The translations under genes were made by a program, and so were the position numbers. Below, in pieces: positions 8,539 through 16,701 of a DNA stretch of 31,897 nt. The DNA is from CAYVWB01 sp964455395 (GTDB taxonomy: Bacteria > Desulfobacterota > Desulfovibrionia > Desulfovibrionales > Desulfovibrionaceae). Each line of letters opens with the position of its first letter. Positions within the stretch are counted from its first letter, which is position 1. Below the pieces are notes generated by a model. That model was not told the DNA's origin, did no database searches, and worked only from the letters and a program-made list of their open reading frames with translations. Where the stretch lies: positions 1 to 31,897 of the forward strand of contig CAYVWB010000051.1 in assembly GCA_964455395.1 (NCBI GenBank), given 5' to 3'.

Positions 8539-10267
8539 GCGCAATCTCCGTGGCGCCTGCTACGCCCACGCCGGGAGCGCGCAAGGGCAGATGGATGGTG
8601 AACCGGGAGCCTTCGCCAAGCTCGCTGGCCACCTCGATGGAGCCGCCCAGCTTGTTCACGATGCCGTACGTGATGGAAAGACCGAGGCCGGTGCCTTTGT
8701 CCCCTTTGGTGCTGAAGAACGGCTCGAAAATGTGGTTGAGCGTCTCGCGGGACATGCCCACGCCGTCGTCCTCGATGGCGACGACCACGCCCTGTTCTTC
8801 CCGGCTGGTGGCCACGGCGATGGCGCCGCCGTCGCGCACGGCGGCCATGGCGTTGTTCAGGATATTCAGAAACACCTGCTGCAGCTGACCCCGATCGCTT
8901 TCGATGGGGGGCAGGTCCGCCTCCAGCGAGAGGTCCAGCGTCACACCCCGATGCATGGCTTCGCGCTCCAGAAAGCCCAGGGTCTCCCGCAAGACTTCGT
9001 TCAGATCCAGCTCCATGGTGCGCACTTCCATGCGCCGGGCGAATCCGAGCAGACGATGCGTGACCGCGCGACAGCGGCCCACGGCTTGGAGGATGGAGTC
9101 CGACAGGGTGATGAAACGCTCCGCCTTGGGCGTGTCCTTGGCGACGCTTGCCAAATCCTTGAGCAGACCGGCTTTTTCTCCGATGATGGCGAGGGGGTTG
9201 TTGATCTCGTGCGCCACGCCGGCGGCGAGTCGGCCGATGGAAGAGAGTTTCTGCATGTGCTCCATTTCCCGGAAGGCGAGCTCGCGTTTCTTTTCCGCAT
9301 GAGCCAGCCGGCGCAGCGCCAGCGACCCCAACATTATGGAGCCCGCCACCACCAGCGCCACGCAGAGCGCCGTCCCGATGAGCAGGCCGGGGGCGTTTCT
9401 GATGAGAATGGACCACGCGCTGGGCGTTCGTTGCGCAAGCCCCACGGCGAGGGGGTATCCCTCCACGCGGCGGAAGGCGGCGTAGGCTTCGCCATGGGGG
9501 CTGTCGAAGCGGGAGACGCCCTCCACGGCCCGGGGAGCGTTGGCTGCCCATGCGGGCCATGCCGCCGGTGCGAGGGGCTGGAAGTCCGCATCGAAGAGCG
9601 CCAGGGCGAGGCGCTGTTGTGCGGCGGCGCCCGAAGTCTCCGCGCTACTCCCGCTTCCCGTGGCGTCGTTCTCTCGGGAGGCGGCGCGCAGCAGCTGTGT
9701 CGGGGTAGTCTCGGCCACGGCCACACGCGCCGGATCGGCGAGGTGATCCGCTGCAGCGAGCAGCAGGATGAGGCCGGCGTCGTCGCTCCCGGCGGTGGTT
9801 GCAGCGAGCACGCTTGCGCCCGAGGCCGCGGCCTGGCGGATGGCTTGCGCGCGGGCGATGGAGACTCGCGGCGGGTCGGCGTCGGGGGAGGCGTTGGTGG
9901 AAGCGTCGTGCAGCGCTTGTCCCCGTGGCGTGTAGACGCCGTAGTCGCGCAAGGCCTCAAGGGGTGCGGCGCGGGCGTCCAGCCGCGCGAGAGAGTCCGC
10001 GTTGTGAGCGGCGGCCGTCTCCAATGTGTCCAGCCGCATACGCAGCAGCGCTTGAGTGCGCGCCGCCACGGCGTCCGCCCGAGCCGCGAGGATCTCCTGC
10101 TGATCGGCGCGGCGTTGCGCCACCAGAGCGTCCAGCCCGAGCCAGGCCGAAGCCAGCACGGCCACCAGGGGCAGCGCCACGGCGGCGAAGCCCACCCAGC
10201 GGCTTACGGCGAAGCTGCGCGGCGTCGCTTCCGGAGCGTGTTTTGCAGTGATGACGTGTCGGGTCAT
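8531..10267 (-). CDS. Membrane sensor histidine kinase
   Basis: A 578-residue kinase. Transmembrane segments lie at about 20-45 (FAAVALPLVAVLASAWLGL) and 292-316 (LLIGTALCVALVVAGSIML), enclosing a roughly 245-residue extracytoplasmic sensor rich in Ala, which I do not recognise. The catalytic half follows: HisKA with VAHEINNPLAIIGEKAG (phospho-His353), N-box LQQVFLNILNNAMAA, G1 EDDGVGMS, and G2 FSTKGDKGTGLGLS. The HEINNP motif is typical of NtrB-like kinases. The start ATG 10267 has AGGA about 9 bases upstream; a longer in-frame opening exists but adds an Arg/Pro-rich stretch. It is followed with overlap by the kinase-like/phosphotransfer gene and two receivers, the probable downstream partners, and preceded by the PEP-synthase-like gene. 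Confidence 0.93.
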   Translation of the reverse strand: MTRHVITAKHAPEATPRSFAVSRWVGFAAVALPLVAVLASAWLGLDALVAQRRADQQEILAARADAVAARTQALLRMRLDTLETAAAHNADSLARLDARAAPLEALRDYGVYTPRGQALHDASTNASPDADPPRVSIARAQAIRQAAASGASVLAATTAGSDDAGLILLLAAADHLADPARVAVAETTPTQLLRAASRENDATGSGSSAETSGAAAQQRLALALFDADFQPLAPAAWPAWAANAPRAVEGVSRFDSPHGEAYAAFRRVEGYPLAVGLAQRTPSAWSILIRNAPGLLIGTALCVALVVAGSIMLGSLALRRLAHAEKKRELAFREMEHMQKLSSIGRLAAGVAHEINNPLAIIGEKAGLLKDLASVAKDTPKAERFITLSDSILQAVGRCRAVTHRLLGFARRMEVRTMELDLNEVLRETLGFLEREAMHRGVTLDLSLEADLPPIESDRGQLQQVFLNILNNAMAAVRDGGAIAVATSREEQGVVVAIEDDGVGMSRETLNHIFEPFFSTKGDKGTGLGLSITYGIVNKLGGSIEVASELGEGSRFTIHLPLRAPGVGVAGATEIAHG

Positions 10268-10391
10268 GAGAAGGATCCTGCTGCAGCGGAGGGCGCCAAT
10301 GGAGGCGCCGCGGGAGGGCTTCCTTGTGATCCGGCGGCAGCATACCCCATAACCATGGCGCAAGGGAAGCCGAGGCTTGGCCTGGATTTCT

Positions 10392-13187
10392 TCACGAACG
10401 ATCCTTCGCGCCGACCGGCGGGACGGCGTCTTTCGATTCCCCAGCTCCCCCGACTCCCGCAGACTCCCCGGCTCCCGCAGGTTCCGCAGCGTGTGGGGAT
10501 CCGGACGCGTCCTGCTCGGCGGCAAGGCCGCCGTTGGCCCAGACATCGCGGCGGAAGGCCTCCGCGAGTGAGGGCTGGATCGCCGCAAGTTCCTCGGCGA
10601 GCTGGCGCCGGTACGCGCTGGCGAGGGCCGGGTCGCCCATGACCATGTCGAGCTGTCGGGTGTGCATGGTCAAGTGGCCCAGCGCCACCAGCCGGTTCGT
10701 CATGAAATCGGCGTCCTGGTTGTCCACGCGGGCTTTCAATGCGTCCAAGGTGCGCTTCACCTCGAAGCCCAGGTCTTCGAGCAGCGCCCCGATCATCGCG
10801 GCGCGGGCTTCCCGGCGGCGTTCGTTGGCGGCGCCGCCTTTGAACTGGAAGCTCACGTAGTTCTCGCGAGAACGTCGGCCCACCAGGGCCTCCACGGAAG
10901 CGAAGTGGAACCCGAACCGCGACTGACCGCTCAAAAAGTCACGCGCGACCATGAAGTAGTTCTGCGCGGCGTAGGGGGAGGGCTGGGAAGTCTCCAAGCC
11001 GGGATTCATCATGGCTTCGTGGAAGATCGCGGCAAGACCGCGACCACGCACCGCCGGGGGACCGGCCCAGGGTTTGCGCATCATCCCTTCCCAGAAAGCC
11101 TGGAACGGGGGGGAATCGATGTCTTCCACGGCGATGACGTCGCCTTGCTTGCGGCCTTGGAACGCGTCCTCCAGGTCGATGACCTTGAACTGGGAGCTTT
11201 TGCCCCCGAAGAGCAGCTTGGCGGCGCGGTCCGGGAAGGGGTTGTCCTTGCCGAAGTCGAACATGGCGAGCAGCGCCGTCTCGTGGCAATAGCGAAAGAT
11301 GTCGTGGAGTGTCCGGCAGTTGACGGCGTTGAAATCCCCGGACTGGGGATCCAGCAGGGTGAGGCTTGCGATGTGCGGCAGGGCTTTCATAAGCCGTTCG
11401 TGGACGGGGGCGCCGTGCATGAGACCGGGGCCGGCAGGGTGTTCGTCCAAGTGATCTTCGGCGCGGCCTTCCAGGATCATCATGGCGTCCGCATCCACAG
11501 TGACGAGTGCGCCCTGTTCCAGCCGGTTCAAGGCGTCCACCACGCTGAAGAGCGCGGGTTTGCCCATTTCCCGGGCCACGCTCGCCAAGTGGCCGGCAGG
11601 GCCGCCTTCCTCGGCCACGAGGGCAGCGGCGTTCACCAGCGCCGGCGCGAAACGCGGCAAGGGCCGTTGGGTGACGAGGATGGCGTCCGCGGGCATGGTG
11701 AGCATGTCCGCTTCCCTGCGCAGGTGGTGTACGGGGCCGGCGGCGGCGCCGCCGGAAGCCGTCACGCCGCGGGCGATTTCCCGGGGATCGGCTTCCGTCT
11801 CCGCAACGAGGTCGCGCGTGCGGATCGTCCTGCGCATGGTGGTCAGGAGCGGTCGCGTCTGCAAGATGAAGACGCGACCGTCATCGTTCAGCGCCCACTC
11901 CATGTCCTGGGGTTCGCCGAAGTGGCGTTCCAGGTCGAGGGCCAGATGCGCGATGGTTTGCGCTGTCTTGGCGTCTATGGAGGACTGGTCCGCCAGCTCG
12001 GGCGTCAGCTCTTCCTTGCAGACGCCTTCTTCGGGCAGGCACACGGTGCGTCTGGTCTTGAGGCCGATGTCGTGTTCCAGCACCAGATCGTGCTCGCGGC
12101 CGATGGCGAAGAAGTCCACGGCGTCGGCGCCGTCCACCATCTGCTTGGGCAAGCCGAAGCAGCTGTAGACGAGCACGGCGTCGTTGCGCAGGCCCAGAGG
12201 GTCGCGGGAGTAGGCCACGCCCCCGGCTTGGGGCGCCAGCATGGCCAGGACGCCGACAGCCATGGCCGCGCTTTCGTCGGGGACGCCCTTGGTGAGTCGG
12301 TAGCTGAGCGCTTCCAGGCTGTAAGCCGAGGCGACGATCTCCCGGTAGACGTGCGGCAGGGACTCCGGGCTGACGTTGACGGCGGTGCGGAATTGCCCGG
12401 CGAAGGAGGCGCCCACGGAGTCTTCGCCCAGCGCGCTGGAGCGCACCGCCAGCCGCGGCCGGCGGCCCATGCGTGTGGCGAGATCTTCGTACGCTGCCAT
12501 GATGGCCTCGCGCAGGGGCGGGGGCAGAGGCGTTTGGATGATGAGCGATTGCAGCTCCTGCGCCAGCTGCATGCGTGCGGCAAGCTCGCCGCCGCGGGCC
12601 TGGATGCGACGACGTATCTCCTCGCCCAGGCCATCCTGCGCCATGAACGTCTCGAACCCGGACACGGTGACCACGAACCCGGGGGGGGCCGGGGTCTCCA
12701 GCACGCGGGCGGCTTCGCCGAGACGGGCCATCTTGGGGCCGGCCAGGTCCACGTCCTGCTTGGAGAGGTCGAGGAGGTCCAACACCAGGGGCCCGTCGCG
12801 GCGGGGCTCCGGTCGTCTCATCAACTCGTCGAGTTCGCCTTTGATGTCATGGAACCGTTCTGCGAGGTGAGGCTGGGGCGATTCCGTCACGGCTTCCAAG
12901 CGCTTGATGGCGCGGTAGGCCAGGGTGACGACGTGGGAGACTTGCGCGCGCAGCGTGTGTTCCCCGAAGGGCTCGGCGCCGCGGGCGAGCTCTTCCAGCC
13001 GGCTGATGGCTTCCATGGCTTCGTTGTTGCCAGCCAGGAGGAGCTTGAAATTGTGGTGGCGGACCTTGAAGGACTGGCGCAAAGGCGCCACGGCCTGGGT
13101 GTCGGCGGCGTCCGTCTTGTCGGCGCGCGGTTCGTCGCGGCCCAGTACGCGGGCCATGGTGCGGAAGAGGTCCTTCAAGCCTTGCAT
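10392..13187 (-). CDS. PEP synthase-like protein (PEP/pyruvate-binding domain plus phosphohistidine domain, no C-terminal PEP barrel)
   Basis: A 931-residue cytosolic protein. Residues 1-130 form a helical leader. About 140-470 resemble the ATP-grasp PEP/pyruvate-binding domain of PEP synthase: GPKMARLGEAARV, APPGFVVTVSGFETF, RLAVRSSALGEDSVGASFAGQF and FILQTRP. About 495-575 are the swivelling phosphohistidine domain, with GGPAGHLASVAREMGKP and candidate His533. The last 350 residues do not look like the PEP-utilising TIM barrel; they contain YVSFQFKGGAANERRREAR and a helical end I do not recognise. So the protein could phosphorylate its own His at ATP cost but has no visible site for making PEP. 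It ends with a Gly/Ala/Glu-rich tail encoded by 9-bp repeats. It lies upstream of a histidine kinase in the same direction, suggesting a regulatory rather than metabolic task. Confidence 0.83.
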   Translation of the reverse strand: MQGLKDLFRTMARVLGRDEPRADKTDAADTQAVAPLRQSFKVRHHNFKLLLAGNNEAMEAISRLEELARGAEPFGEHTLRAQVSHVVTLAYRAIKRLEAVTESPQPHLAERFHDIKGELDELMRRPEPRRDGPLVLDLLDLSKQDVDLAGPKMARLGEAARVLETPAPPGFVVTVSGFETFMAQDGLGEEIRRRIQARGGELAARMQLAQELQSLIIQTPLPPPLREAIMAAYEDLATRMGRRPRLAVRSSALGEDSVGASFAGQFRTAVNVSPESLPHVYREIVASAYSLEALSYRLTKGVPDESAAMAVGVLAMLAPQAGGVAYSRDPLGLRNDAVLVYSCFGLPKQMVDGADAVDFFAIGREHDLVLEHDIGLKTRRTVCLPEEGVCKEELTPELADQSSIDAKTAQTIAHLALDLERHFGEPQDMEWALNDDGRVFILQTRPLLTTMRRTIRTRDLVAETEADPREIARGVTASGGAAAGPVHHLRREADMLTMPADAILVTQRPLPRFAPALVNAAALVAEEGGPAGHLASVAREMGKPALFSVVDALNRLEQGALVTVDADAMMILEGRAEDHLDEHPAGPGLMHGAPVHERLMKALPHIASLTLLDPQSGDFNAVNCRTLHDIFRYCHETALLAMFDFGKDNPFPDRAAKLLFGGKSSQFKVIDLEDAFQGRKQGDVIAVEDIDSPPFQAFWEGMMRKPWAGPPAVRGRGLAAIFHEAMMNPGLETSQPSPYAAQNYFMVARDFLSGQSRFGFHFASVEALVGRRSRENYVSFQFKGGAANERRREARAAMIGALLEDLGFEVKRTLDALKARVDNQDADFMTNRLVALGHLTMHTRQLDMVMGDPALASAYRRQLAEELAAIQPSLAEAFRRDVWANGGLAAEQDASGSPHAAEPAGAGESAGVGGAGESKDAVPPVGAKDRS
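10436..10489. repeat. Degenerate 9-bp tandem repeat in the tail of the PEP synthase-like gene
   Basis: About six 9-base units related to CTCCCGCAG begin at 10436 on the plus strand. Read on minus they encode an Ala/Gly/Glu/Ser-rich tail with a three-residue period. The period keeps frame, so length changes would be tolerated. Confidence 0.55.
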
Positions 13188-13763
13188 GGCGTCATCCCGA
13201 CGTGGTTTGAGGGTGCAGCCTCGGCCGGGGACCGTCGCCTGCGCGTTGCAGTGGCGAGGCCGGGCTCGGGGATTTGTCGCTCCAGCGTTGCGGAAGACTC
13301 GCTCCGGTCGTCACGGCAGGTCCGGATTGACGCGTCCCGGGTGCGTGACGGGTCCGGTGCGCGGCGCCTGCCGCGGCCCGGTCGTCCGGTCCTCGCGGAA
13401 GGCGTTGCGCCGCCTCTCTGGCCGTCTCTCTGGCCGTCGCGCGAGCCGTGGGGGAAGCCTGCGGAAGCTGCGTGGACTCCACAGCTTGCGGCTGCTGCGG
13501 CAGCCGAACCTCCGACCGGATCGGCGTCGGGCGAGGGTCTCTTCATAGTTGTTGATCATGGAGACGCTGTCGTCAATCGTTTGAGCGCGTTTCCGCGAAG
13601 GTTGGCGAAGGTTGGCTGGGCGCGGCGGCCGCGGCGTCGTCTCCTTCGGGGAGGGCTCGGATCGCGATCCGCACGAGCCGCCGGGTCGAACACGGAGGGC
13701 GCAGGGTGTGGAAGCGGGCGTCTGCGGAGGGGCTCCCGGAGCGGGTCGGCGTGAGGTGTGGGT
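13188..13763. other. 576-bp intergenic stretch between two minus-strand signalling units
   Basis: Several open frames cross this stretch, but all are Arg/Pro/Ser-rich, lack ribosome binding sites and resemble no family I know, so I call no gene. It must hold the promoter of the PEP synthase-like gene. The only structure noted is a direct 12-bp repeat of CTCTCTGGCCGT near 13412. No T-tract terminator is visible after the receiver gene that ends at 13764. Confidence 0.5.
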
Positions 13764-14141
13764 TCAGTCGCGCAGGGACTTGCGGGTGTGCGCGTCCATG
13801 ATCTTGTCATAGAGGGTGTCGATGTCGATGGGTTTGAGGCAGTAGTCGAAGGCGCCTTTGTCCAGTCCGGCGAGGGCGGCGTCGCAGTCCACGTGGCCGG
13901 TGAGGAAGATGACTTCCACATCGGGCCGGATGCGTTTGATGACGTCCAGGGTGGCCACGCCGTCCATGCCGGGCATGCGCATGTCCAGCACCACCACTTC
14001 GGCGGGCCACTCTTTCAGGATTTCCACGCCGGCTTCGCCGTCATGCGCCACGCGCAGGGAGAGCCCCCGCTTGGCGAGTCGTTTTTCGAGGACGGCGGCG
14101 AAGGCTGTTTCGTCATCGATGATGAGGACGTTAAAGCTCAT
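13764..14141 (-). CDS. CheY-like single-domain response regulator
   Basis: A 125-residue receiver with the acidic pair in VLIIDDETAF, phosphoacceptor Asp53 in VVLDMRMPGMDG, Thr in IFLTGHVD and Lys-Pro in YCLKPIDI. It has no output domain. Its ATG lies inside the last codons of the preceding receiver gene (11-bp overlap), so the two are translated together and likely share the kinase encoded just upstream. Two different free receivers for one kinase suggest either a branched output or one acting as a phosphate sink. Confidence 0.93.
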   Translation of the reverse strand: MSFNVLIIDDETAFAAVLEKRLAKRGLSLRVAHDGEAGVEILKEWPAEVVVLDMRMPGMDGVATLDVIKRIRPDVEVIFLTGHVDCDAALAGLDKGAFDYCLKPIDIDTLYDKIMDAHTRKSLRD

Positions 14142-14526
14142 TGTTGCGCTCCTTGCGATCCACGACCTTGGTGATCTTCTCCAGCAGGGTGTCCAGGTCG
14201 CAGGGTTTCATGAGATAGTCGCTTGCGCCGAGGGTGACGCCTTCCTGGGCGGCCTGCTCGGAGCCGTGTCCGGTGAGCATGATGACAGGCAGCTCCGGCG
14301 TCATGATGCGCACCATCTTGAGGACGTCCAAGCCGCTCAGGTCCTCCATTTTCAGGTCCAGGACCATGACATCGAACACATGCCCCCGCAAAAGCCGCAG
14401 GGCTTCGCCGCCGGAGGTGGCGGTGGTGACGTCCAGGCCGCGCCGGGTAAGCCGTTTGCTCACCACGTCCACGAAGTGTTCTTCGTCGTCCACGAGCAGC
14501 ATTCGGATGGGCGCGGTCGCGTTCAT
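14131..14526 (-). CDS. CheY-like single-domain response regulator
   Basis: A 131-residue receiver with the acidic pair in MLLVDDEEHF, phosphoacceptor Asp57 in VMVLDLKMEDLSG, Thr in IMLTGHGS and Lys-Pro in YLMKPCDL. The usual MPGM loop after the Asp is changed to MEDL. The start ATG 14526 overlaps the kinase stop by 4 bp (ATGA). The short C-terminus (VVDRKERNNEL) overlaps the next receiver gene. It has no DNA-binding domain. It is the most probable direct partner of the dCACHE kinase because the two are translationally coupled. Confidence 0.93.
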   Translation of the reverse strand: MNATAPIRMLLVDDEEHFVDVVSKRLTRRGLDVTTATSGGEALRLLRGHVFDVMVLDLKMEDLSGLDVLKMVRIMTPELPVIMLTGHGSEQAAQEGVTLGASDYLMKPCDLDTLLEKITKVVDRKERNNEL

Positions 14527-16265
14527 GAGGGTTTTCCTTGGGGGGTGTCGGCGCAGACGGGCAGCCGCACGGGGTGTTCCTCCGCCTGCGGCAGGGCAAC
14601 GGTGATGGTGGCGCCTTCGCCGGAGACGCTCTTCACCCGGATGTCCCCGCCGAGCGTCTTGATGATGCCGTAACAGACCGCAAGGCCGAGGCCGGTGCCT
14701 TTGCCTACGGGTTTGGTGGTGAAGAAGGGGTCGAAGATCTTGTCGATGACAGCTTCGGGGATGCCGGAGCCGGTGTCGCGCACCTCGATCTCCACCATTG
14801 CGCCAACTTGCCGGGTGGCCACGACCACCTCCCCGGCTTTGCCTTCCAGAGCATCCAGGCTGTTGTTGATGAGGTTGAGCAGCACTTGCTGCATCTCCGT
14901 GACGGAGGCCGCCACATAGGGCGCGCGCGCCGCCAGCCGGGTGACCAGCTGAACGTTGGCGAACCGCGCTTTGGAAGCCACCAGGCTCACGGACTCTTCC
15001 ACCAGGGCGTTCACGTCCAGAGCGCAGCGGTCCGTGTCGCTGGTGCGGGCGAAGGAGAGCAGCTTCTGGGTGATGCCTTTGCACCGCGAGCCCTGGGTCT
15101 TGATCTGGGCGAGTGCGCGCTGGATCTCCTCTCTGTCCATGTCGCAGGCGCCGGATTCGACGTCCTCCAGCAGGTCCTGCACCCAGCCGGCTTCCTCCAC
15201 CATGACAGCCACGGGGTTGTTGATCTCATGGGCGATGCCTGCAGCCATCTCGCCCAGGGAAGCCATCTTGGAGGCGTGCACCACCTGTTCGTTCATCTTT
15301 TCCTTGTCGCGGTCCAGCCGGGCGATGTACGCCACCACACGCTTGGTGAGGATGAACGCCGTGAGGATGATGCCCAGCGCGCCAACCAGCAAGGTGGAGA
15401 CCACCACCACCCGTGCGTGATAGAGATCCGAGAAGGCGTCGGAGGCGTATTGCTCGTACACCATGATCCAGGAACCCTGCTTGAGCGTGGCGAACACGAA
15501 GACGGCGGGTTTGTCCGCGTCGCAGGCGTTGGCTTCGGTCACCACCAGGCGGCCGCCGCTGGCCGGTCCTTCGGCGAAGGCGGCGTCGGCCAGCCGTAGC
15601 AGCCGGTCCGTGCAGTCGCCGATGTCGCCGCGAGGCTGAGTCTGGAATTCGCCTTGAGTGTTGATGATGAAGGCGTGCCCCGTCTTGCCGATGTGGATGT
15701 TCTCCACCAGCCGGGTGAATGCTTCGAAGTCGATGGTGGCCCGCAGGATGTAGCGTTCCCCGTTGTACTGCTGCATGGCCGCCACGATGAAGTGGGGCTG
15801 GTTGCGGATGCCCATGAACACATCCGAGATGTAGCTCTCCCCCTCCATGGCGCGTTGGAACCACTCCGCTTCGGCGTAGTCCGCCTCGTCCAGGGGGAAG
15901 GGTCCGCCGTAGGCGACCTGCTCGCCGGTCTCGGTCACCAGACCCAGGTCCACGAAGACGCGGCCGTACTGTGACTGGAGCACGTAGAGCAGCTCCGTGA
16001 GCCGCTCGGAGGAGGCCAGCTCCGCCTTGTCGAAGGAGTTCATCAGCGCCTGGATGGTGGAGAGGCGTTCCTCCAGATAAGTGTCCACGGACTGACGGTG
16101 CTTGCTGACCACCTCCCGGATGTGCGCCAGAGTCTTGTCGTGGTAGGAGGTGTGGAAGATGTGCGCAAAGAGGCCGCCCACCACCAGAAGCGGCGTGAGC
16201 GAAGCCAGGACCAGCAGCAAGCTGATTTTCCTGGTCAGGGTCGCGGTCATGGCGCTTTTCGTCAT
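14523..16265 (-). CDS. Sensor histidine kinase with dCACHE-type periplasmic domain
   Basis: A 580-residue membrane kinase. The first membrane segment is at about 15-38 (LLLVLASLTPLLVVGGLF) and the second at about 285-308 (STLLVGALGIILTAFIL). Between them is a periplasmic domain with double-CACHE traits: a long first helix (REVVSKHRQSVDTYLEERL), YGGPFPLDEADYAEAEWF, GESYISDVFMG, and GKTGHAFIINTQGEF. Such domains bind small ligands directly. The cytoplasmic half has HisKA with IAHEINNPVAVMVEEAG (phospho-His346), N-box MQQVLLNLINNSLDA, G1 VRDTGSGIP and G2 TKPVGKGTGLGLA. GGGAGAG precedes ATG 16265 by seven bases. It is followed with 4-bp overlap by two receiver genes. The ligand is unknown. Confidence 0.94.
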   Translation of the reverse strand: MTKSAMTATLTRKISLLLVLASLTPLLVVGGLFAHIFHTSYHDKTLAHIREVVSKHRQSVDTYLEERLSTIQALMNSFDKAELASSERLTELLYVLQSQYGRVFVDLGLVTETGEQVAYGGPFPLDEADYAEAEWFQRAMEGESYISDVFMGIRNQPHFIVAAMQQYNGERYILRATIDFEAFTRLVENIHIGKTGHAFIINTQGEFQTQPRGDIGDCTDRLLRLADAAFAEGPASGGRLVVTEANACDADKPAVFVFATLKQGSWIMVYEQYASDAFSDLYHARVVVVSTLLVGALGIILTAFILTKRVVAYIARLDRDKEKMNEQVVHASKMASLGEMAAGIAHEINNPVAVMVEEAGWVQDLLEDVESGACDMDREEIQRALAQIKTQGSRCKGITQKLLSFARTSDTDRCALDVNALVEESVSLVASKARFANVQLVTRLAARAPYVAASVTEMQQVLLNLINNSLDALEGKAGEVVVATRQVGAMVEIEVRDTGSGIPEAVIDKIFDPFFTTKPVGKGTGLGLAVCYGIIKTLGGDIRVKSVSGEGATITVALPQAEEHPVRLPVCADTPQGKPS

Positions 16266-16701
16266 CGCCTCTCTCCCGCGCGTGCGCGCGGCTGGCGCGT
16301 TCCCTCGACTGCTGCGTGTGTGCTGTGTTCCATGAGTTCGAGCCTCCGTGTTCCCTCGGGGTCTCCCGTCGCCATCGCGGCCGGGAGCGTTGCGGCGTGC
16401 GCAAGCGGACGATGCAGCGGCGGCGCGTCTGGGGGCTCTGGAGAGGTCGCCGGGTTCGTCCCGGCGCTCCTCCGTTCGCCTCGCATGGCGCTGGGATAGT
16501 TCGGAATGCGCATAGACGCTACCACGCCCTCGCCTGGATGGGAAACGGGAATTTCAGCCCGCCGCGCATGCCGGGAGCGAACCCGCCATCCGCAGAAATC
16601 CCGGGGTGTTGACCGCGAGTAGGCGCCAATCCTGCGCGGCGTGACGGCAACAGGGAGACGCCTGACGCACGCGGCAGGCGCAGCCGCAGTGGGGGACGGG
16701 G
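16266..16701. other. 436-bp intergenic stretch upstream of the dCACHE kinase operon
   Basis: No convincing gene on either strand. It must contain the promoter of the minus-strand kinase operon and the end of the NtrC-type regulator transcript. I found no clear sigma-70 or -24/-12 sigma-54 promoter and no hairpin with a T tract. Confidence 0.5.

Noticed and set aside
13175..13559. Arg/Pro-rich small proteins on minus in the 13.2-13.6 kb gap, including one beginning MINNYEETLARRRSG
   Set aside because: No ribosome binding site, no homologous motif and composition expected of non-coding GC-rich DNA.
10662..13754. Plus-strand open frame of 1030 codons opposite the PEP synthase-like gene
   Set aside because: Shadow frame; His/Gly/Gln/Val-rich and without recognisable domains, while the minus strand shows ATP-grasp and phosphohistidine motifs.
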